Part shown: in pieces, positions 53,838 through 62,163 of the stretch
Layout of the letters: each line of letters opens with the position of its first letter
Numbering within the stretch: position 1 is the stretch's first letter
NCBI GenBank assembly: GCA_947504025.1
Contig: CANNFX010000001.1
Span: 781,501 to 845,500, forward strand
Length of the DNA stretch: 64,000 nucleotides
Source of the DNA: an uncultured Sphingomonadaceae bacterium
GTDB lineage: Bacteria; Pseudomonadota; Alphaproteobacteria; Sphingomonadales; Sphingomonadaceae
Reading direction: 5' to 3'
Position numbers and translations under genes: made by a program
The notes under the pieces: generated by a model
Databases searched by the model: none
What the model was told of the DNA's origin: nothing
The model's input: the letters and a program-made list of their open reading frames with translations, nothing else

Positions 53838-55302
53838 CGGAGCGCGTTTCGGTGTAGGCACGAAGTCCCTCCAATCCGTGTTCTCGGCCGATTCCGGACT
53901 GCTTAACACCACCAATCGGCATAGCCAGTTCTGGAATGCCATGGTCATTGATCCAGATGATCCCAGCCTGCAAATCCTCAGTCAGTCGCAGCGCCCTGCT
54001 TGTATCACCGGTCCAAATACTAGCAGCAAGTCCATAGCGACTGTTATTTGCCATCTGCAAAGCTTCGGCTTCGCTGTCGAAGGGCGAAACGGCCACCACC
54101 GGCCCAAAGACTTCTTCTTGGACGATTTCAGTTTCCTGGGCCGCTCCGGTCAACACGGTAGGCTGAAAATAGAAACCATCGTCAGAGCCGCAGGCACCTC
54201 CGGTTACCACATTAGCGCCATCTGATATGCCGCGATCGACCATCGTCCGAACGCGTTCGCGATGCGCATGGCTGATTAACGGCCCCATAGTGGATGCCGC
54301 ATCAAGCCCGGCGCCAACTTTGTGGTTAAGTGCAATTTCTGCCAGGCCATCAACCACACGCTGATAGACCTTGCGTCCTGCATAAATACGCGAACCGGCT
54401 ACACAAACTTGTCCAGCATTGCCGAAAATGGCTTCGGCGGCGGTTGGTATAGCTACATCTAGGTCTGCATCATCGAAGATCAGGACCGGAGATTTCCCTC
54501 CTAGCTCGAGCGACAACCTAGTCAGATTTTCTGCACCATTGGCCATGAGCTGACGGCCGACACCAGTTGAACCAGTGAATGAAACCTTTGCGACCGTGGA
54601 ATGCCGGACCAAATGAGCGCCAATTTTGACACCACTACCAGGCAAAATGTTGATCACCCCGTCAGGTATACCAGCCTCCTGCATGATCCGTCCCAGATAG
54701 AGTGACGAAAGCGGAGTCATTTCCGACGGTTTAAGTACGCAACTGCAGCCGGCAGCCAGTGCCGGTGCAAGCTTCCACGCTGCCGAAACCAACGCCCCGT
54801 TCCAAGGCGTTATCAGTGCAGCAACGCCAACTGGATCCTCGCGGGTGAATCCGTGATAGATGCGCCCTGGCACGGACGGTTCAAAAATATGCCCACCAAG
54901 TTTGGTGACCCAGCCCGCATAATAACGAAACGTCTCAGCAGCATGTGGGACTTCGCCGTTCAACGCAGATCCATATAACTTGCCGCCGTCCAGCGTCTCC
55001 AGTTCAGCTAAGATTTGCGCATCGCGTTCGATGAGCGTGGCCAAACGAAGAAGGATACCCTGCCGTTCAGAAGGGGTTTTCCCGCGCCATCTCTTATCGT
55101 CGAAAGCCACCTTAGCGGCCTCAACAGCATCGTCAGCATCGGTGACTGCTGCCGCGTAGGCTGAGCCTATCTGCTGCCCGCTAGCGGGATCAACACACTC
55201 AATGATCTCGCCTGTGCTTCCTTGCCTCCATTTTCCATTGACCAGAAATTGTGCTGGTTCGGCCAAGAATGTGCGGGTCGCGGACGAAATCTCGTGGATC
55301 AT
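53818..55302 (-). CDS. NAD(P)-dependent aldehyde dehydrogenase
   Basis: A 494-residue ALDH. Asn168 (TPWNG), Glu266 (LELGGKSP) and Cys300 (GQVCVAGSR) form the active site. Start overlaps the aminotransferase stop by four bases. In the order TPP enzyme-aminotransferase-ALDH it could turn an arylacetaldehyde into the acid, for example indole-3-acetaldehyde to IAA. The family has wide substrate range; the choice is inferred from neighbours. Confidence 0.9.
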   Translation of the reverse strand: MIHEISSATRTFLAEPAQFLVNGKWRQGSTGEIIECVDPASGQQIGSAYAAAVTDADDAVEAAKVAFDDKRWRGKTPSERQGILLRLATLIERDAQILAELETLDGGKLYGSALNGEVPHAAETFRYYAGWVTKLGGHIFEPSVPGRIYHGFTREDPVGVAALITPWNGALVSAAWKLAPALAAGCSCVLKPSEMTPLSSLYLGRIMQEAGIPDGVINILPGSGVKIGAHLVRHSTVAKVSFTGSTGVGRQLMANGAENLTRLSLELGGKSPVLIFDDADLDVAIPTAAEAIFGNAGQVCVAGSRIYAGRKVYQRVVDGLAEIALNHKVGAGLDAASTMGPLISHAHRERVRTMVDRGISDGANVVTGGACGSDDGFYFQPTVLTGAAQETEIVQEEVFGPVVAVSPFDSEAEALQMANNSRYGLAASIWTGDTSRALRLTEDLQAGIIWINDHGIPELAMPIGGVKQSGIGREHGLEGLRAYTETRSVMLRLK

Positions 55303-56432
55303 GCAGGTGTTGCTTCCATGAAATGAGCCAATGTCGTGATCACTCGATCATTATCGGCAGGAAGGCCAACAGTTATTCGCAGACAGTTCTCAGGACCGCC
55401 AGCGTTCACTGGGCGAGGAATAATCCCATTTTTCTCAAGAAATGCTCCCGCGGCCTCCGCGGTTTTACCATTGTCTGCGAAGCGCAGGAGATAAAAGTTA
55501 GCGAAAGACGGAATAAATTCGATCCCAATAGCTTCTAGCTCGGCATGCAACCGTTCGCGTTCAGAGTTGTTCTCATCACGAACAAAGCGTGTAAATTCGG
55601 TATCGCCAACAGCCGCCTCTGCAGCAGCTAGCGCCGCTGCATTGACGTTAAACGGAGTCCGAATCCGTTGGACCGCATCAATGACCTCAGGCCTTGCATA
55701 CATCCATCCGACCCGCAGAGCCGCAAGCCCATAGAGCTTCGAAAAGGTCCGTGTCATCACTGTATTGGGGTGGCTGTCGACCAATTGCTCGCCCGATTCA
55801 TAGTCGTCTTCGACCACATAATCAGCGTACGCCGAATCGATCAACAACATGACTTGCTCGGGGAGTAATTCGCGTAAACGCACCAATTCGGACCGCGATA
55901 GATACTGCCCGACCGGGTTGTTAGGAGTTGCTAGAACGACCATTTTTGTTTTGTCAGTGACATGGCGCAGCATCTCGTCGACATCTGGTTTCAGATCGGG
56001 CTCATCCGCTGAAATCGTAATCGCGCCAATCGACGTCGCATGTACAAAAGCCATGCCAAAACTGTACTGGCTAAGCACCACTTCGTCGCCCGGGGAAAGA
56101 TAGGCGCGCATCAACAGTTGAATCAGTTCGTCGGATCCATTCCCGCACACGATACGGTCGGCGTCCAGTTCAAACACCTTGCCGATTGCGGTTCGCAGCC
56201 CGCTTTGACTGCCGTCCGGATAAAGATGAGCTCCCGTCGAAGCGAGATCAGCCACCGCTAAACGCGCTTTGGGGCTTGGTCCGGCCATCGACTCATTGGA
56301 TGACAATTTCAACGGGCGATCAACGCCGCTGATTGTGCTCTTCCCTTGGCGATATGGCGCCAGCTTGAGCAATCCCTCGACGGGCTGCAAATTCGTGCCC
56401 GACTTCTTCTCAGGCAATGTTTGAGTCGTCAT
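55299..56432 (-). CDS. HisC-like class I/II aminotransferase
   Basis: A 377-residue PLP enzyme of the histidinol-phosphate aminotransferase group: LKLSSNESMAGPSP, CGNGSDELIQLLM, ATPNNPVGQYLS, DSAYADYV, and the PLP-lysine region TFSKLYGLAALRVGW, ending with LRITVG. The start at 56432 has GGGAG six bases upstream. HisC homologues often act on aromatic amino acids. It is not in a his operon, so an amino-acid to keto-acid role is more likely, e.g. tryptophan. Confidence 0.85.
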   Translation of the reverse strand: MTTQTLPEKKSGTNLQPVEGLLKLAPYRQGKSTISGVDRPLKLSSNESMAGPSPKARLAVADLASTGAHLYPDGSQSGLRTAIGKVFELDADRIVCGNGSDELIQLLMRAYLSPGDEVVLSQYSFGMAFVHATSIGAITISADEPDLKPDVDEMLRHVTDKTKMVVLATPNNPVGQYLSRSELVRLRELLPEQVMLLIDSAYADYVVEDDYESGEQLVDSHPNTVMTRTFSKLYGLAALRVGWMYARPEVIDAVQRIRTPFNVNAAALAAAEAAVGDTEFTRFVRDENNSERERLHAELEAIGIEFIPSFANFYLLRFADNGKTAEAAGAFLEKNGIIPRPVNAGGPENCLRITVGLPADNDRVITTLAHFMEATPA

Positions 56433-56434
56433 TC

Positions 56435-58084
56435 TTAGCTCCCATTCCTGCATCCGTCGGGGAATACCGGATCCCGGATAATGAACGGCCACGGCGAGTC
56501 CATGTCACGCGTAGGAACTTCAATCAACGCAGGCTCGCGCCGTTCCAAAGCTGCTTTGACTGCACTCTCTAGAGCCGCAGGCGTTGTGACACGCTCCGCG
56601 CGGATACCGAAGCTCTCAGCATACTTCACAAAATCAGGGTTCGTCAGATCAGATGCAATCAGCCGACCGTCGAACCAATCCTTCTGTTGACGTTGAACAT
56701 TTTGGAATTTGTTGTTGTTGAACACCACAGTGACCAACGGCAAATTATACTGGGCGGCCGTCGCCATTTCGTTGGCCGTAAACATAAAGCCGCCGTCGCC
56801 AGCAATATTCACCACAGCCTTATCCGGATGCGCCGCTTGCACGCCCAACGCCGTTGCATATCCGTAGCCCAAAGTACCTTGATAACCGCAGGTGATCAGG
56901 CTCCGCGGACGATAAACGGGGAAGGTGTACCATGAGGCGTAACCACATTGGGTAATCTCATCGACGAACAGACCATCTTCGGGAAGTGCCCGGCGGATTG
57001 CCTCGAGGAAATCGAATTGTGGCTGGACGCTGCCCGCAATTTCGTTGCGAACACGGGCCTTGACCTCATTCAACTCATCTTCTCGCGAGGAAGCGGAGCC
57101 GGTCAGGCGCTGCACCGCATCAAGCAAAGCTGGCACAGCGTCAGCAGCATCAGCATGGATACGCACATCGGGTGATGATATCCGATCGAATTCTTCTTCG
57201 TCGATGTCGATCCGGATCACCTTCATGTCAGGTCCGATACCCCAATAGAGGTACTGCTGTTCCATCCGCGTTCCCAGACCGATGACAACATCCGCACCGC
57301 TCCACAGATCGTTGCCAGCAGGGAACATTTGCGACAGATGGCTGCGGTCGTCGATAACGCCGCGACCACTCCGGAATGCAACCACAGGAGCCTGAAGGTG
57401 TTCAGCCAACTGCCTGAGTGAATCGCCTGCGGCGATTGCACCGCCACCGGCAATAATGAGCGGCCGCTTGGCGTTTGCAAGTAGCTTGGCCGCCGCCGCG
57501 ATTGCATCATCATCAACGGGAGGTGGCGCTGGAATTTCAGCCGCACCAAGCGCTGGCACTTCGCTGCGCTGAGCCATTGTATCCATAGGCATTTCCAGGC
57601 TGACAGGGCGTTGACGCCCGCCGAGCATCTGACGAAATGCTTCGTTTACAGCTTCCGGCGCCGCTTCCGGGCTCATCACCCTATCCGCCCATTTCGTCAG
57701 CGTCCGCATCGTTGCAAGCTGATCCGGCAGTTCGTGAAGATAGCCGATCCCCTTACCCAGCCCCTGCGTCGGTATCTGACCGGTCATACAAAGCACTGGT
57801 GCATTCGTGGCATAGGCCGAACAAAGGGCCGCAGTGCTATTGAGCACGCCAGGGCCAGGAACGACCGTATAAACACCGGTTTTGCCGGTTGACCGAGCAT
57901 AGCCAAACGCCATGTATGCCGCACCCTGCTCATGCCGGGTGCAGAACAGGCGCAACTTGTCGCCAGCCCCGTGCATTGCATCAAAGAAGTGATCGAGCTG
58001 ACCGCCCGGCAGGCCAAAAATAGTATCGACCCCATTGACCATCATCTGATCCAGAAGTGCCTGCGCCCCGCTCAAATTACTCAT
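56435..58084 (-). CDS. Acetolactate-synthase-like TPP enzyme
   Basis: A 549-residue TPP enzyme with the N-terminal IFGLPGGQLDHFFDAM, catalytic Glu52 (TRHEQGAAYMA), a DHS-like middle domain and the C-terminal TPP-binding GDGGFMFTANEMATA and FNNNKF. The fold includes acetolactate synthase, benzoylformate decarboxylase and indolepyruvate decarboxylase. No regulatory small subunit and no ilv genes are near. It begins an operon with an aminotransferase and an aldehyde dehydrogenase, favouring 2-oxo-acid decarboxylation, but the activity cannot be read. Confidence 0.8.
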   Translation of the reverse strand: MSNLSGAQALLDQMMVNGVDTIFGLPGGQLDHFFDAMHGAGDKLRLFCTRHEQGAAYMAFGYARSTGKTGVYTVVPGPGVLNSTAALCSAYATNAPVLCMTGQIPTQGLGKGIGYLHELPDQLATMRTLTKWADRVMSPEAAPEAVNEAFRQMLGGRQRPVSLEMPMDTMAQRSEVPALGAAEIPAPPPVDDDAIAAAAKLLANAKRPLIIAGGGAIAAGDSLRQLAEHLQAPVVAFRSGRGVIDDRSHLSQMFPAGNDLWSGADVVIGLGTRMEQQYLYWGIGPDMKVIRIDIDEEEFDRISSPDVRIHADAADAVPALLDAVQRLTGSASSREDELNEVKARVRNEIAGSVQPQFDFLEAIRRALPEDGLFVDEITQCGYASWYTFPVYRPRSLITCGYQGTLGYGYATALGVQAAHPDKAVVNIAGDGGFMFTANEMATAAQYNLPLVTVVFNNNKFQNVQRQQKDWFDGRLIASDLTNPDFVKYAESFGIRAERVTTPAALESAVKAALERREPALIEVPTRDMDSPWPFIIRDPVFPDGCRNGS

Positions 58085-58265
58085 ATTTCAACTAGCCAAT
58101 CTCGTGTTTCAGAACTGTACGAACGGCCTGAATCGTAGGAAAATCAATTACTTTCCGTACGATAATCAGCCACGCAACCATTCATCAAGGATTAACGAAG
58201 GGGCCGCAATTGAAACAAACTGCCTCTTCGGATTAGTATCGCTAATTGCTCGGCGTATCCTACCC

Positions 58266-59438
58266 TTACCGATTTGATCGAAACACCGACCTGCACTCAT
58301 CAGCATAGGCCTTCGCAGCATCAGAAAGCGCCCGATCCTTCCGCTTAGCAAGCGAGATTGAAATCTGCTCCACAGGGTCAGCAATGGGTTTGATCAAAAG
58401 CCCGTGCCCATCATAGCTCAGATCAGTGGCAGGGCGCGTAACCAGCATGGCATACCCCAATCCATTTCCCACAAGACTGCGAAGCATTTCGAACGATGGT
58501 GTCCGCATAGCGACCTTCGGATTCACTCCAGCAGCGGCAAACGCGCTCATTATGTAATCACGACTAAGAGGCTGTTCGAGCAGGACTAGCGGTTCTTCGG
58601 CTAGTTCGGCCAAAAGGCATTCAGATTTCTCAGCAAATCGATGTTTTTCAGGCAGCAGCACGTAAGGTTCGAGTGCGACCAGCGCATCCGTTTCCAGGAT
58701 GCCGGGTACATGCCGATCATCTGGCATATGCCTATCGTAGAGCAACGCCAGTTCAGCTTCTCCGGTCTCAACCAGATGTGTAACTTGGGCCTGGTCACCT
58801 TCTAGGACGTCAATTCTGAGATCCGGCATCTTCTCGTTCAATGTAAGCAGAAGATTGGGAACATACAGCGGCGCGAAACTGGATACGCAAGCAACGCTTA
58901 GGCGCGACGCTTCACCGTCCTCACTTGTTGCTGATGCCGATGGCAAACTCAAAGGCGTTCCGTAAGACCGGTTGGAATAAATCAACGCACGGCCATGCTC
59001 GGGCAACCGGACCTGTTCTACTTCACCGAAGAATACATGATGGGAACCGACAGTTCGTTCACCCACGAGCTTGCAGTCGAAACTCACCAGAGCACCGTTC
59101 AAAAGCGGCGATCCGGTTTCACCAACATCCCATTCGGCGCAGCCGAATTTGGCGTCGCCCTTATCGCCATAACGACCCGCAAAAGTGTCTGAGACGAACG
59201 ATTGATCATCGCGTAAAATGTTTACCGCAAAAACGCCATTTTCAATAATAGGCGCCGCTCCGGCACTGGCCTCGTTGATGCACACCAGAAGCGTTGGCTT
59301 GGCAGTATCGGCAGACACGGATGACATGGCAGAAACCGTTACACCCGCTTTGCCAGCGGGCCCATTTGTCGTCACAACATTCACCGTTGCAGCGACATAG
59401 CTCATACCATCGATAAAGGCCTGGCGGACGTCGGTCAT
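58266..59438 (-). CDS. Flavin reductase fused to a LysR-type ligand-binding domain
   Basis: A 390-residue fusion with no helix-turn-helix. Residues 1-162 are a flavin reductase domain (TVNVVTTNGPAGKAGVTVSAMSSVS, FAVNILRDDQ, ERTVGSHHVFFGEV, YSNRSYG). A linker (163-179) joins it to a periplasmic-binding-like LysR effector domain (180-385: FAPLYVPNLLLTLNEKMPDLRIDVLEG, LVGNGLGYAMLV). In 4-hydroxyphenylacetate hydroxylases a reductase carries a MarR-like effector domain that triggers flavin reduction when substrate is present; the present architecture suggests the same with a LysR domain. IacG-like supplier of reduced flavin to IacA is the best guess. Coupled to pcaD in the cat operon. Confidence 0.85.
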   Translation of the reverse strand: MTDVRQAFIDGMSYVAATVNVVTTNGPAGKAGVTVSAMSSVSADTAKPTLLVCINEASAGAAPIIENGVFAVNILRDDQSFVSDTFAGRYGDKGDAKFGCAEWDVGETGSPLLNGALVSFDCKLVGERTVGSHHVFFGEVEQVRLPEHGRALIYSNRSYGTPLSLPSASATSEDGEASRLSVACVSSFAPLYVPNLLLTLNEKMPDLRIDVLEGDQAQVTHLVETGEAELALLYDRHMPDDRHVPGILETDALVALEPYVLLPEKHRFAEKSECLLAELAEEPLVLLEQPLSRDYIMSAFAAAGVNPKVAMRTPSFEMLRSLVGNGLGYAMLVTRPATDLSYDGHGLLIKPIADPVEQISISLAKRKDRALSDAAKAYADECRSVFRSNR

Positions 59439-60229
59439 AACTGCTCCAAGAACTGCGAGGTCGCCGCCCCGAAATCACACGGCTTCTCAACATTGCTCAA
59501 ATGCGCTGCATCCAACTCGATCAAACTTGCCCCTGAAATTTGATCTGCGAGGAGCCGAGCATGTTCGGCCGGTGTCGCCGGATCATGCCTCCCGGCGATC
59601 ACCAATGTCGGAATAGCAATCAGCGGCAGAATTGGACGCAAATCCATATCGCGGATCGCGCCGCAGCAACCCGCGTAACCAAGGGGGTCAGTAGCAGCAA
59701 GCATGTCTGCAATTCGCGTGACTTCGGTCGGATCTTCTCTTTGAAATGAGGCCGTGAACCAACGTTCGAGCACAGGTTTTACCATCGGCTGCATGCCAGT
59801 TTCCAGCACAGCTGCAATTCGCTCCGCCCATCCTGATGGAGGGCCCATGTAGGCCGAGGTATTGGCAAGCGTGAGGCTGAGCAGACGTTCAGGCGCACGA
59901 TAACCCAACCATTGTCCAGTCATACCGCCCAGCGATACACCGACGAAATGTGCGCTCTCAATCTTCAGATGATCAAGAAGGCACAGGACATCACGCCCTA
60001 GCCTATCAAGCGAATACCCCCCTCCAGGGGCATCCGATGCACCATGCCCCCTGGGATCGTAGCGCAACAGATTATACCGCTCGGACAGCGCGTCTATTTG
60101 AGCATCAAACAGCGCCATCGCAGTGCCAAGGGACGGCGACAAAACCAACGTGGGCTTCCCGCCGCTTGGAAAATACTCATAGGCAAGCCGGCATCCATCA
60201 TCGGCCCGCATGAACATTGGTAAACTCAT
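59435..60229 (-). CDS. pcaD: 3-oxoadipate enol-lactonase
   Basis: A 264-residue alpha/beta hydrolase. The triad is Ser99 (GVSLGGM), Asp216 (GRHDPATP) and His243 (AAHLSNVE), with oxyanion-hole region SPSLGT and the YDPRGHGASD loop. It hydrolyses beta-ketoadipate enol-lactone, the product of muconolactone isomerase. Its position within cat genes makes the assignment firm. Overlaps the CoA-transferase stop by four bases. Confidence 0.88.
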   Translation of the reverse strand: MSLPMFMRADDGCRLAYEYFPSGGKPTLVLSPSLGTAMALFDAQIDALSERYNLLRYDPRGHGASDAPGGGYSLDRLGRDVLCLLDHLKIESAHFVGVSLGGMTGQWLGYRAPERLLSLTLANTSAYMGPPSGWAERIAAVLETGMQPMVKPVLERWFTASFQREDPTEVTRIADMLAATDPLGYAGCCGAIRDMDLRPILPLIAIPTLVIAGRHDPATPAEHARLLADQISGASLIELDAAHLSNVEKPCDFGAATSQFLEQL

Positions 60230-60975
60230 CCCCGCTTCCTCACGGTTCGTTTTTCAATCCGCTTCTCGTTGATTGTACTTTCGACAATGCGATCCACGTA
60301 GATGCCAGGAATGTGAATTGCGTCCGGATCAAGCGCACCGGGCTCAACTATCTCTTCTGCCTCCACCACTGTAATTTTACCGGCAGTGGCCATTGGCGCG
60401 TTGAAATTACGGGCGGTCTTGCGAAACATGAGGTTACCAGTCGTATCAGCACGCCACGCTTTCACGATGGACAGGTCAGCCCTCAACCAAGTCTCGCGGA
60501 GATAGAGTTCGCCTTCAAACTCCTCGACTGGCTTTCCTTCCGCGACCACCGTCCCGACACCCGTCTTCGTGTAAAAAGCAGCTATGCCTGCCCCGCCTGC
60601 ACGGATCCGCTCGGCCAGCGTGCCTTGCGGGTTCAATTCCAGTTCGAGATCACCGGACAGATATTGCTGCTCAAAGAGCTTGTTCTCCCCAACATAGGAA
60701 CTGATCATTTTGCCGATCTGATTGGTTTGAAGCAGCATCCAGAGTCCAAATCCGTCGGCCCCTGCATTGTTGGAGACGACCGTGAGATCCTTGACCCCGG
60801 ATGCCTTAATTTCGGGAATCAGACTTTCAGGATTGCCCGACAAGCCGAAACCGCCCGACATGATCATCATGCCATCGAACAACACTCCGTCGAGCGCGGC
60901 GGCGGGCGTAGGATAGACCTTGTTCACGCAGCTGACCTCAGGCTTCGGCGCGTGGTCGTTCTGAGAAACCTTCAT
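60226..60975 (-). CDS. pcaI: CoA-transferase subunit A (3-oxoadipate or succinyl-CoA type), no B subunit present
   Basis: A 249-residue family I CoA-transferase alpha subunit: DGMMIMSGGFGLSGNPESLIPEI, SNNAGADGFGLW, GELYLRETWLRADLSIVKAWRADTTGNLMFRKTARNFNAP. The start at 60975 lies within the catA 3' end (38-bp overlap). The partner subunit carrying the catalytic Glu should follow immediately but pcaD follows. The B subunit must be elsewhere or this chain is incomplete as an enzyme. Confidence 0.85.
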   Translation of the reverse strand: MKVSQNDHAPKPEVSCVNKVYPTPAAALDGVLFDGMMIMSGGFGLSGNPESLIPEIKASGVKDLTVVSNNAGADGFGLWMLLQTNQIGKMISSYVGENKLFEQQYLSGDLELELNPQGTLAERIRAGGAGIAAFYTKTGVGTVVAEGKPVEEFEGELYLRETWLRADLSIVKAWRADTTGNLMFRKTARNFNAPMATAGKITVVEAEEIVEPGALDPDAIHIPGIYVDRIVESTINEKRIEKRTVRKRG

Positions 60976-61843
60976 CGCTACTGGATTGAGCGCGCTGCAA
61001 TTGGAAATCGAACACGATCTCAGGATTGCCTCCGCTCCGGTCTGGAACCGGAAGCAAGCCCTCGCGAGTCCCGAATGCAAAGTCGTCATGTGCATGTGGA
61101 TCATCGCCAAAGTTGATTTGCGTCGTCAACGTCCGGTAGTTCGACGCCTCGATAAAGAAGTGCACATGAGCGGGGCGGTCACCATGCCGCCCCAGCGCCT
61201 TCATCAGCTTGTCCGTTGCACCACCTGGGGGGCAACTGTATCCGCGAGGCATCTTCGAGTGGAATGCATATCGCCCGTCCTCGCCCAGTTTGATACGGCG
61301 ACGATTGTTGAACGGGCTTTGATCCGTGGTTGGATCGAAGTGCGAATAGAACCCCTTCGAATTGGCATGCCATACGTGAAGAACGGCATCCTTTACCGGT
61401 TCACCATCGGGACCAACAATCCGCCCTGACATGGTCAGTGTTTCTGTATCGTCAGGATCAGTCGTCAGGTTTACATCATTGGTTTGCGTCAAGTCGCCAT
61501 CGACCAACGGCGCGCCTGCGACATAAAGTGGCCCCTCGATAGTGCGCGGTGTTCCGCCGGATTGGCCGAGTTCGACATCTTTCGCATCCATATGCAGATC
61601 CAGAAAATGTTCGATTCCCACACCAGGCATGATCAAGCCGAATTCATCGGCACCATCTTGTAGGAACTTGGTCGCCTGCCAGAATTCACTTTCGCTAATG
61701 TCGTGCTTTTCGACTATCTGCATAATTGCTTCGAGCAGGTCACGGGTAATCGCCTTCAGGCGGACATTGCCCCCCTCCTCGGTTTGGCCGCTGGCACGAT
61801 CAAGCAGGCTTTGGACGGCTTCGGATTTAACAATATCGGTCAT
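60938..61843 (-). CDS. catA: Catechol 1,2-dioxygenase (intradiol)
   Basis: A 301-residue intradiol dioxygenase. The non-haem Fe(III) ligands are Tyr166 (GFYSHFD), Tyr202 (GYSCPPGG), His226 and His228 (PAHVHFF). The N-terminal helical part is normal for CatA. It converts catechol to cis,cis-muconate. It follows catC by 16 bp; its 3' end overlaps the CoA-transferase gene. Catechol is the end product of IAA breakdown by iac enzymes, linking this operon with the iac genes. Confidence 0.93.
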   Translation of the reverse strand: MTDIVKSEAVQSLLDRASGQTEEGGNVRLKAITRDLLEAIMQIVEKHDISESEFWQATKFLQDGADEFGLIMPGVGIEHFLDLHMDAKDVELGQSGGTPRTIEGPLYVAGAPLVDGDLTQTNDVNLTTDPDDTETLTMSGRIVGPDGEPVKDAVLHVWHANSKGFYSHFDPTTDQSPFNNRRRIKLGEDGRYAFHSKMPRGYSCPPGGATDKLMKALGRHGDRPAHVHFFIEASNYRTLTTQINFGDDPHAHDDFAFGTREGLLPVPDRSGGNPEIVFDFQLQRAQSSSDEGFSERPRAEA

Positions 61844-61859
61844 CAGAATGCTCCCGTAA

Positions 61860-62147
61860 TCACTTATCTTGGTTTATATCGGATGGGTGGCGGCACAGCG
61901 CCGTCACCTTGACGGTCATGAATGGATAGAGCGGCAAGCTCATCATAATGTCGTGGAGTTCACCCGCATTCTCGACATCAAAAATACTGACATTCGCGTA
62001 CTTGCCCGCGACCCGCCAAATATGTGGCCATTTGCCGGAATTTTGCAGTTCTTGAGAACGTGCTTTTTCGCGAACTTTCATCTCTTCAAAAGCCGCCTTG
62101 TCGACGTCGTAAGGGACGTCGAGATCCATCTCCACCATGAATAACAT
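61860..62147 (-). CDS. catC: Muconolactone delta-isomerase
   Basis: A 95-residue protein: MLFMVEMDLDVPYDVD, KWPHIWRVAGKYANVSIFDV, LPLYPFMTVKVTALCRHPSD, all typical of CatC. The start at 62147 is preceded by GGAGAGG. It forms decameric rings and isomerises muconolactone to the enol-lactone. Between catB and catA. Confidence 0.93.
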   Translation of the reverse strand: MLFMVEMDLDVPYDVDKAAFEEMKVREKARSQELQNSGKWPHIWRVAGKYANVSIFDVENAGELHDIMMSLPLYPFMTVKVTALCRHPSDINQDK

Positions 62148-62163
62148 TAACTTACCTCTCCTT

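Noticed and set aside
56435..58084. Naming the TPP enzyme ilvB or ipdC
   Set aside because: The fold is shared by several activities and no motif visible here separates them; only the family is reported.
60217..61116. 299-codon plus-strand frame opposite the CoA-transferase and catA
   Set aside because: It mirrors two overlapping, strongly supported genes and shows no domain features.
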